In this document: one piece after another, positions 57,466 through 64,000 of the stretch | Position numbering within the stretch: the first letter of the stretch is position 1 | How the letters are laid out: the number at the start of each line of letters is the position of its first letter | Assembly: GCF_039939195.1 (NCBI RefSeq) | Contig: NZ_JBDUUH010000002.1 | Coordinates: 310,001-374,000 of the forward strand | Direction of reading: 5' to 3' | From: Foliimonas ilicis | GTDB lineage: Bacteria > Pseudomonadota > Alphaproteobacteria > Rhizobiales > Rhizobiaceae | Length of the DNA: 64,000 nucleotides | Program-made: the position numbers and the translations under genes | Notes under the pieces: generated by a model | What the model saw: only the letters and a program-made list of their open reading frames with translations | What the model was told of the DNA's origin: nothing | The model's database searches: none

Positions 57466-58971
57466 CTATTCAGCGGCCGCGTTGTGTTCCGGCTCGATCA
57501 ACTCGGGATCGCCGGGCGCGGTTTCGCATCCGAGATCGGGAAACGCGATGACGCGCTTTCCGTAAAAATCCATCCGCACGACCGCCAGCCCCTGCTCCTC
57601 GAAATAGGTGAGCAGGCGGCGCGCGCGGCGCGTTGAGTGCGAACCATAGGCACGGGCAAGTGCCGAGTCGGACGGGCAAGCAGCGCCCTGCACCGCAGCC
57701 TTCGCCACCATCAGGAACACGCCCTGCACATCGTCCGGCAGCCCGCTTGAAAGCTCCAGCGCCTTTGGCCAAATCTCGCCGGAAGCCGTTTCGCCATCGA
57801 CATCGGCGCGCGCAACGGCAAGTTTTCTGCGGAACGCAGGAAGCGCCAGCGGCTCACCCGGCACGCGGCGTATGCGGCAGCGGACCAGAAAATCCTGATA
57901 AAGAACCGCATCGGAACGGAACGAGGCGTCGGGGTCGTCAAGAATTTCCTGAAGAACCGAGGAGATTTGTTCGTCGCGTTCCGCCTGATCAATCTCTGGA
58001 AACAGCGTTTGCGGCAGTTCGTCCTGCACAGGCTTCGGGCGCGAAAGCTGTGCCAAAATATCGGCGGTCGGGGTTGGCGTGGGCGGCGTCGGCGCGCGCC
58101 GGACGATCGGTCTGATTTCTTCGGGGCCGGGCGTGAAGATCAGATCGTGTGTGTCTTCGTTCGCCTCCGGCAGCGGCATCAGCTTCGGGCTGGTCGCGCG
58201 CGGCGATGTTTCGACGGCTCCGATCGCCACCTGCAGCGGGCGGCGCGCCATTGCGGGGCCGAGCGCGATGAACTTGCCGCGCCCAAGATCACGGAACATT
58301 TCGGCCTGACGACGCTCCATGCCGAGCAGATCGGCCGCGCGCGCCATGTCGATGTCAAGGAAGGTGCGGCCCATCAGGAAGTTCGATGCTTCGGCGGCAA
58401 CGTTCTTTGCAAGCTTGGCAAGGCGTTGCGTGGCGATGACGCCGGCAAGACCGCGCTTGCGGCCACGGCACATCAGATTGGTCATCGCACCCAGCGAGAG
58501 TTTTCGCGCCTCGTCCGACACTTCACCGGCAACCGAAGGCGCGAAAAGCTGCGCTTCATCGACCACGACGAGCACCGGATACCAATGATCGCGCTCGGCA
58601 TCGAACATGCCGCCCAGAAAAGCGGCGGCGCAGCGCATCTGCTGCTCGACGTCCAGACCTTCAAGATTGAGAATCACCGAAACGCGATGCTGGCGAATGC
58701 GCGCCGCGATGCGCGTCAGCTCCTGTTCGGTGCGGGCGGCATCGACCACGACATGGCCGAATTTGTCGGCCAGCGTCACGAAATCCCCTTCGGGATCGAT
58801 GACGCATTGCTGCACCCAGGGCGCGCTCTGCTCCAGCAAACGGCGCAAAAGGTGAGATTTGCCGGACCCGGAATTGCCTTGCACGAGAAGACGCGTTGCC
58901 AGCAGCTCTTCCAAATCGAGCATGGCCGCCGGTCCGCCCGGCGTCGCCCCCATCTCGATGCCCACTTTCAT
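57466..58971 (-). CDS. HerA-like ATPase with C-terminal winged helix
   Basis: A 501-residue DUF87/HerA-type ATPase. Walker A is GNSGSGKSHLL (about residue 35) and Walker B is PVLVVVDEAQLF. Residues 255-350 are proline-rich and flexible. The C-terminus has a winged-helix pattern, SALARAYGSHSTRRARRLLTYFEEQGLAVV. It is likely a hexameric DNA translocase or a regulator. No NurA-like nuclease is adjacent, so it is not a HerA-NurA pair. The ATG at 58971 has AGGGAAA upstream. Confidence 0.8.
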   Translation of the reverse strand: MKVGIEMGATPGGPAAMLDLEELLATRLLVQGNSGSGKSHLLRRLLEQSAPWVQQCVIDPEGDFVTLADKFGHVVVDAARTEQELTRIAARIRQHRVSVILNLEGLDVEQQMRCAAAFLGGMFDAERDHWYPVLVVVDEAQLFAPSVAGEVSDEARKLSLGAMTNLMCRGRKRGLAGVIATQRLAKLAKNVAAEASNFLMGRTFLDIDMARAADLLGMERRQAEMFRDLGRGKFIALGPAMARRPLQVAIGAVETSPRATSPKLMPLPEANEDTHDLIFTPGPEEIRPIVRRAPTPPTPTPTADILAQLSRPKPVQDELPQTLFPEIDQAERDEQISSVLQEILDDPDASFRSDAVLYQDFLVRCRIRRVPGEPLALPAFRRKLAVARADVDGETASGEIWPKALELSSGLPDDVQGVFLMVAKAAVQGAACPSDSALARAYGSHSTRRARRLLTYFEEQGLAVVRMDFYGKRVIAFPDLGCETAPGDPELIEPEHNAAAE

Positions 58972-59082
58972 GATGTTTCCCTGATCAACCGGCAATTCGC
59001 AGAAGGTCTATCACCCTTGGCCGGATGATGCGCCCCTCGTTCAGCGGAAACCCACAACTAGGCAGGCAATTCGAACAGCAAT

Positions 59083-59259
59083 TTATGAATGGCGGACCAC
59101 GTCGTTATATTCATCGAGATCGACGTAAAACAGTCGCGTGATCTCGGAAATCAAATTCTCTTCCTCATAGCCTCGCAGCTTGAGGATGTTGACTGCCGTC
59201 AGAATATCGACGCGCTCAGTCAAACGAGGCTTGGCACAGTCTTCGATGATATATTGCAT
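59083..59259 (-). CDS. Small conserved protein (58 aa)
   Basis: A 58-residue acidic protein (MQYIIEDCAKPRLTER then NLISEITRLFYVDLDEYND). I chose the second ATG because AAGGAG is 7 nt away; the first ATG is too close to it. It has no membrane segment. Similar proteins of this kind seem common in Brucella, but the function is unknown. It stands alone between the HerA-like gene and the ParB-like gene. Confidence 0.55.
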   Translation of the reverse strand: MQYIIEDCAKPRLTERVDILTAVNILKLRGYEEENLISEITRLFYVDLDEYNDVVRHS

Positions 59260-59502
59260 CGGCATTCTCCTTCGCCCGGCTTTTCAGAACACAAGGAACA
59301 AAGGTAAAATACGCTACGAAGCTTGAGCGATGCTTGCGCTTGAAATCCAGCCCCGCAGCAGGAAACGCAAACATCACGCCGACAACCCCAAGAACTGGCC
59401 GACTCACTCAATAACCAAGAATAACATGGGTTTAGCTTGTGTAAAAACCTGTTGGGTTTTTGGGAGCTTTAAGTTGATGGGTGGTGGAATCTGGGTGCGT
59501 CC

Positions 59503-59751
59503 TCAATGCCGCTTGGCTTGCACCAGATAGGCGTCGATTTCCGTCTCACCGAGCCACTTCATTGCTTCCAGCCGGTGTAGCCCTTCGACGAGCACGAAGC
59601 GCTTGCCGTCATCGCGCACCTGGATCGCCGTCTTCTGGCCGTTTTCCAGAATGTCTTCGGCCAGCGAGCGGACGGTTTCGGGGTGCAGAAGCTTGCGCCT
59701 TGCGGTTGGCACGTAAATCTTTTCGACAGGTACTTTTACGACCCTGAGCAT
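59503..59751 (-). CDS. Stand-alone ParB/Srx-type nuclease-like domain
   Basis: An 82-residue protein. The pattern VPVEKIYVPTARRKLLHPETVRSLAEDI and VLVEGLHRLEAMKWLG is the ParB N-terminal fold, including the box-II-like EGLHR motif. It lacks the HTH and dimerisation parts of a partition ParB and the nuclease module of DndB-type partners. It could be a small CTPase-like regulator. It starts at ATG 59751. Confidence 0.7.
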   Translation of the reverse strand: MLRVVKVPVEKIYVPTARRKLLHPETVRSLAEDILENGQKTAIQVRDDGKRFVLVEGLHRLEAMKWLGETEIDAYLVQAKRH

Positions 59752-60139
59752 GGCATTCGAATCCTTAGGCTTCGCGCCATGGTGGGCATGTTCGCAGCGC
59801 TTGTCCACTCGCCCGGATTATCGGTGAAAGCCGTGGCCCGGCCGGGCGCGATCATTTCGCCGCACTCCGGCCGAGCGCCTTCCCCTCGAAGGCTACCTCT
59901 GGGACGGAGCGCGCATGGCGTCCGTCGATCGGCTTGTCAGTTGAAGCGAAGCAACGGTCGTGCCAATTCGTACGCAACTGCGAAGAAGGCTCTTTATTCA
60001 ATGAGATTCAACGGCTTATATTCACCCAAAACAACATCGGGTTCTGCCGCATGAAAAAGCCGAAGCACTGCCTGTAGCTTTTTTGCGCACAGAAAATCAT
60101 CGGTGGACAATAATTGTGCAAAAATGGGAACGAGGTTTT
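59752..60139. other. 388-bp intergenic region without clear genes
   Basis: The region lies between two divergent genes and probably carries both promoters. I see no conserved RNA motif or protein-coding frame with a ribosome-binding site. A GC-rich centre (GTGGCCCGGCCGGGCGCG around 59835) contains short complementary stretches, but no terminator. Confidence 0.5.
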
Positions 60140-60568
60140 ATGCCGAGCAGCGAAGGCGTTTCAAAACGAACGAACAGGACAATCGGTATTGCGACTCTCA
60201 CAACCTGCATCATGCTCTTGACCGGTGCGGCGCAAGCGCAGCCCTCGGTCAATTCGCGCGTTTTGCAAGACGGTGCCTATCGCTGCGAAATGTATATTCT
60301 CGGCCAGTTTTTCCAGCTAGGCGATATCGCAATTCGCGGCCGCACCTACCGGGAGCCAGGCGCGCCGGCAAGCGGACCCGTCTATAATTACCAGATGAAC
60401 GATTTCGGCGAGATCACCTGGTTGGGGCCGCTGGGCGGCTTCACCAGCGGCGGCAACAGCATCAGCTTGAGCCAGATGACATCGAACGAGGCAGACAATG
60501 CCTCGTTCGATGTCGTGATGCGCGATGCGGCAGGCGCGTTCACCGCCGCAACGTGCACGAAGCAATAA
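60140..60568 (+). CDS. Secreted protein of unknown function
   Basis: A 142-residue protein with a classical signal peptide (TIGIATLTTCIMLLTGAAQAQ, cleavage after AQA near residue 34). The mature part is Gly-, Ser- and aromatic-rich (MYILGQFFQLGDIA, LGPLGGFTSGGNS). It contains two cysteines (YRCEMY and AATCTK) that could form a disulfide. GAGG precedes the ATG. I do not recognise the family. It is convergent with cckA, with eight bp between. Confidence 0.65.
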   Translation: MPSSEGVSKRTNRTIGIATLTTCIMLLTGAAQAQPSVNSRVLQDGAYRCEMYILGQFFQLGDIAIRGRTYREPGAPASGPVYNYQMNDFGEITWLGPLGGFTSGGNSISLSQMTSNEADNASFDVVMRDAAGAFTAATCTKQ

Positions 60569-60576
60569 CCGTAAAA

Positions 60577-63156
60577 CTAGCTCTCCAGAACGTCCTTCAC
60601 GACGGTCGCAAGCTGCTTTAGCGAGAACGGCTTCGGCAGGAAACCGAACTTTGCGTCGGCAGGCAGGTTCTTTGCAAACGCATCCTCGGCGTAGCCCGAA
60701 ACGAAGATGAACTTGATGTCCGGCTGCCGCTTGATCAATTCGCCAAGCAGCGTCGGCCCGTCCATTTCCGGCATCACCACATCGGAGACGACGATGTCGA
60801 TCTTGCCTTCGAGCTCGTCGAATATTTCGAGCGCCTCGACGCCGGACGATGCCTCATGCACCGTATAACCGCGCGAGGTCAGCGCCCGCATTCCGCCCAT
60901 GCGCACGGCATCCTCGTCTTCCACCAAAAGCACGGTGGCCGAGCCTGAAAGGTCTTTCGCGGCAGCGGTTTCCGAAACCTTTGCAGGTGCAGGCGTTGCG
61001 GCCTGGGTCTCACCCTCTGGCACGGCCTTGATTTCGGGGATGTAGCGGGGAAGGAAAATGCGGAAGACAGTGCCTTTTCCAACTTCGGAATCGCAGAAAA
61101 TGAAGCCGCCGGTCTGCTTTATAATGCCGTAGACCATGGAAAGGCCAAGGCCAGTGCCCTTGCCGACATCTTTGGTCGTGAAGAATGGCTCGAATATCTT
61201 CTTCAGCACATCCGGCGGGATGCCGCTGCCGGTGTCTTCGACTTCGACGATGACGTAATCGGCGGCGATAAGCTCCCTGTACGGGAAGGCAGCCGATTCT
61301 TCCTTCGTCGAATTGCGCGTGCGCACCGTCAGATCGCCGCCTTCCGGCATTGCATCGCGCGCATTGACGGCAAGATTGACGACAACCTGCTCGAACTGCC
61401 CAATATCGACCTTCACCGGCCAGAGATCGCGGCCATGCTCGACCTTCATGCGGATTTCATTGCCGACAAGGCGGGCCAGAAGCATGCGCAGATCGGCCAG
61501 CACATCCGTCAGGCTAAGCACTTCCGGGCGCAGGGTCTGCTTGCGCGAGAAGGCCAGAAGCTGGCGCACCAGCGAGGCCGCGCGGTTGGCGTTCTGCTTG
61601 ATGTTCATGATGTCGGGGAAGGATGGGTCCGACGGGCGATGATTGGTCAGCAACAAATCCGACGCCATGATGATGGCCGTCAGCACATTGTTGAAATCAT
61701 GCGCGATGCCGCCGGCAAGCTGGCCCACCGCCTGCATTTTCTGGCTTTGCGCCATCTGCCCTTCAAGGGCCTTTTGCTCGGTCGTCTCGACCGCATAGAC
61801 GATGGCCGATTCTTCCTCGTCGCCGGTGCCGTCGGCAACGGCATTGACGTAAAAGCGCATGTGGCGCTCTTCATTGTCGGGAAGAACGGTGTCGATCGGC
61901 GCGATGTCTGCCTGCCGCTGGCGGGCCTTTTCCAGCGCCGAATCGAAGGCTGCGCGGTCGCGTTCGTGGATGACGGTGTCGAGCCTGATCCGGCTGTCGA
62001 TCGCATCGCGATCCACCACACTCGAAAACAGCGAAAGGAACGGCGCATTCGTGCGCACGATACGGCCTTCGCTGTCCACCCCGGCGATTGCCATCGGCGT
62101 GGAATTGAAGAAGCGCGTGAAGCGGACTTCCGAGGCGCGAAGTGCTGCCGACGCATCCTCGCCCTGCGTGCGGTTTAAAACGATGGTGCGGCTCGGGCCA
62201 TGATGCCCGTCGCGGCTTGCCGAAACGCGGTGCATGAAACGCACCGGCAGCGCCTCGCCTTTGACGGTTGCCAGATCGAGATCGATGATGGCGTTCCGGG
62301 TCGTGCCGGGATCGGCCTTGACCGAGCGCACAAGCGCAATGCCGTCGCCCGCAACGATTTCCTGCAAACGAACCGCACCCGGCGCGAAATTCGCCAGATC
62401 GATACCCAGCCAATCGGCCAAGGTCGCGTTCAGGTAAGTGATCTGGCCATCGGGATCGGCGGAGAAGAAACCGGCAGGCGCCTTGTCCAGATGGTCTATG
62501 GCCTTCTGGAGATCGAGGAAGAAACGCTCCTGCTCGGCGCGTTCGCGCGAAATATCGGCCAGTTCCCACGCCAGAAGCGGCATGCGGTGGCCGGGAACGC
62601 GGAATGTGCGGGCTTTTACGCGATACCAATGCGCTCCGGCTTCGGAACCCGGCTTGATCGCCTGCGCCAGCCGGAATTCGCCATCGCCGCTCTGCCCGTC
62701 GCGCAGACCACCGGCCAGACGGTAGATCGTCGCGGAAGCTTCCGGCACATCGGACAAAAGCGCCTCGACGGTCTTCAGCTCGGAGGCGGAGGCAACGCCT
62801 GTCATGTCGGCATAGGCGCGGTTGGCGTAGATGACGCGGCCCTTATTGTCGGTGACCAGCAGGCCCTGCCCCATGGAATCAACAAATGCCTTGGAAAGTT
62901 CGTCCGCCGTGGAGCGCGGCGCGATCTGCACGAAGCCGATGGCGGTCGCGAAGAGATAGCCGACGCCGATCATGGCCAGCACGCCGAGCATGCCGAGCAG
63001 GAACGGATCGCCGAGCCGTTCGCGGAAAATGCCGAAAACGATGGCGGCGCCGGTCAGCACCACGATGAATATGATCAGGCGCGTGATCGCGCCGGGGCGT
63101 GAATTCTGATCGACGATCGGTACCGGATAGAAATCGCCGCGCGTTTCTTTGGCCAT
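60577..63156 (-). CDS. cckA: CckA-type hybrid histidine kinase
   Basis: An 859-residue sensor. It has two N-terminal helices (about residues 25-75), PAS-like domains (about 95-400), then HisKA with the phospho-accepting histidine in GGIAHDFNNVLTAI (near residue 490), and a HATPase domain with VVNLAVNARDAMPEGGDL. The C-terminal receiver has LLVEDEDAV and the aspartate in VVSDVVMPEMDG (about residue 789). The layout matches CckA of the essential CckA-ChpT-CtrA cell-cycle pathway of alphaproteobacteria. It is a large single-gene unit here. Confidence 0.93.
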   Translation of the reverse strand: MAKETRGDFYPVPIVDQNSRPGAITRLIIFIVVLTGAAIVFGIFRERLGDPFLLGMLGVLAMIGVGYLFATAIGFVQIAPRSTADELSKAFVDSMGQGLLVTDNKGRVIYANRAYADMTGVASASELKTVEALLSDVPEASATIYRLAGGLRDGQSGDGEFRLAQAIKPGSEAGAHWYRVKARTFRVPGHRMPLLAWELADISRERAEQERFFLDLQKAIDHLDKAPAGFFSADPDGQITYLNATLADWLGIDLANFAPGAVRLQEIVAGDGIALVRSVKADPGTTRNAIIDLDLATVKGEALPVRFMHRVSASRDGHHGPSRTIVLNRTQGEDASAALRASEVRFTRFFNSTPMAIAGVDSEGRIVRTNAPFLSLFSSVVDRDAIDSRIRLDTVIHERDRAAFDSALEKARQRQADIAPIDTVLPDNEERHMRFYVNAVADGTGDEEESAIVYAVETTEQKALEGQMAQSQKMQAVGQLAGGIAHDFNNVLTAIIMASDLLLTNHRPSDPSFPDIMNIKQNANRAASLVRQLLAFSRKQTLRPEVLSLTDVLADLRMLLARLVGNEIRMKVEHGRDLWPVKVDIGQFEQVVVNLAVNARDAMPEGGDLTVRTRNSTKEESAAFPYRELIAADYVIVEVEDTGSGIPPDVLKKIFEPFFTTKDVGKGTGLGLSMVYGIIKQTGGFIFCDSEVGKGTVFRIFLPRYIPEIKAVPEGETQAATPAPAKVSETAAAKDLSGSATVLLVEDEDAVRMGGMRALTSRGYTVHEASSGVEALEIFDELEGKIDIVVSDVVMPEMDGPTLLGELIKRQPDIKFIFVSGYAEDAFAKNLPADAKFGFLPKPFSLKQLATVVKDVLES

Positions 63157-63401
63157 ACGCCCCTTGCCTGCTTTTCCGAAGCCCCTGCCTCAAGCCCGAT
63201 CCCATTGCAGAGTCTCGACCTTAGCCGGTTGAATCACATTCCAACCGCCGCTGAAAGTCCTAGCCTGATTTTGCTTCAGGAAAAACCTTCTCGGTGCCGC
63301 TCAATTCATTTCAGAAGCTTTATAATTCGTGAGAGCAACTTGCGAAGCTTGCCCGCAACAGTTTACTGTCCCGCAATCACGAAAAAGGAAGCGAGAAATT
63401 G

Positions 63402-64000
63402 ATGGAATGGCTCGATAATATTGCGGGGCCCGGCTACGGGGCGGCATTGCTCTGGACGGTGCTGGCACTTGTGCTTCTCGTTATCGTGCTGGTCGTCATA
63501 AAGCTCGTGCGCGGCATGACCTTCGGCACATTCGTTGCCGGCGGCCGCAATCGCAAGACGCGCCTTGCCGTGATGGACGCCACCGCCATCGACAGCAACC
63601 GCCGCCTGGTTCTGGTGCGACGCGACGACATCGAACATCTCATCCTCATCGGCGGCGCAACCGACATCGTCGTCGAACGCGACATCAGGCTGGTGCCTTC
63701 ACGCCGTCCTGCCCTTACGAATGATGCACCTGCCGCACCGGCACCGCAGCGCCCTGCACCCGTTTCGCAGCCGCGTGCGGAAGAGATTGCGCCTGCTCCA
63801 CGCCCGGCACCTGCGCCTGCACCTGTTGCAAGGCCCATCGAGCGCCCTGTCGCTCCAATGCCTGCACCTGCCCCGCGTCCGGCTCCAGAACCCGTTCGTG
63901 CGGCCCCGGCCTACGAGCCGCCGCGCGCTCAGGCACCCGCGCCAGTGCAATCATACCGCCAGCCGGACCCGGCGCCTGCAGCACCTGTTCCGGCGCGGCC
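63402..64000 (+). CDS. FliO-like membrane protein (partial, runs off window)
   Basis: A 599-bp open part of a gene that continues beyond the window. The first 37 residues include a helix (GAALLWTVLALVLLVIVLVV). The cytoplasmic part RLAVMDATAIDSNRRLVLVRRDDIEHLILIGG resembles FliO of the flagellar export apparatus. From residue 105 it becomes a very long Ala-Pro-rich region. The start is preceded by AAGGAAG. The FliO reading is plausible but unproven because the locus is not a flagellar cluster. Confidence 0.6.
   Translation, partial: MEWLDNIAGPGYGAALLWTVLALVLLVIVLVVIKLVRGMTFGTFVAGGRNRKTRLAVMDATAIDSNRRLVLVRRDDIEHLILIGGATDIVVERDIRLVPSRRPALTNDAPAAPAPQRPAPVSQPRAEEIAPAPRPAPAPAPVARPIERPVAPMPAPAPRPAPEPVRAAPAYEPPRAQAPAPVQSYRQPDPAPAAPVPAR

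Noticed and set aside
57466..58971. HerA-NurA style defence or DNA end-resection pair
   Set aside because: The HerA-like ATPase has no NurA, SIR2 or DUF4297-type partner gene next to it, so a defence role is not supported.

Overview
The window looks like chromosomal DNA of an alphaproteobacterium of the Rhizobiales, most likely Brucellaceae (Ochrobactrum / Brucella in the broad sense). This rests on familiar gene order (glyA-nrdR-ribD-ribE-ribH-nusB, plsX-fabH-ihfA-merR, rplM-rpsI), on a CckA-type hybrid kinase, on a K+-independent proton-pumping pyrophosphatase, and on short palindromic dispersed repeats of the kind common in Brucella and Ochrobactrum. Genus and species cannot be fixed by eye.

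Layout. 0-11.9 kb: metabolism and translation genes (metY, a CoA-binding protein, an AAA ATPase, an ECHDC3-like crotonase, a thioesterase, a hicAB toxin-antitoxin pair, rplM-rpsI, a periplasmic GDPD, agmatinase, argC, a streptomycin-kinase-like phosphotransferase, heme A synthase). 11.9-21.1 kb: a polysaccharide cluster with deacetylase, FemAB/GNAT-like protein, a Wzz-like protein whose kinase domain is degenerate, a Wza-like lipoprotein, a GT4 glycosyltransferase, a WcaJ-type phosphoglycosyltransferase and a Wzy/ligase-like protein. No flippase gene is visible there. 21.2-38.4 kb: a compact prophage or phage-like element in a tRNA-Pro(GGG) gene, bounded by an exact 45-bp direct repeat. 38.6-64 kb: host core genes (oxidoreductase, PagL, YbaK, merR-ihfA-fabH-plsX, DUF177, cytochrome bc1 chaperone, bamE, hppA, riboflavin operon, nrdR, glyA, a lactate dehydrogenase-like gene, a HerA-like ATPase, cckA, and the start of a FliO-like gene).

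The element is the most interesting part. In about 17.2 kb it carries HK97-type head genes (portal, protease, capsid), connectors, a tail tube, a large terminase and a tape-measure protein with a muramidase-like segment. It has no visible tail tip, fibre, lysis, replication or classical repressor genes. The expected tail-tip position is instead occupied on the opposite strand by a compact operon: a ribbon-helix-helix (RHH) protein, a DUF4238 protein and a PIN-domain RNase. A second, divergent RHH gene leads into an excisionase-like gene and the integrase. The space between the two RHH genes holds an array of GGGTAAT-type half sites. I read the element as either a satellite-like particle-forming island or a phage whose tail end was replaced by a defence or toxin-antitoxin cassette; this is inference.

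Gene starts were chosen from ribosome-binding sites, overlaps with the preceding stop codon and family length, and often differ from the longest open frame. No similarity search was possible, so all family assignments come from recognised motifs.
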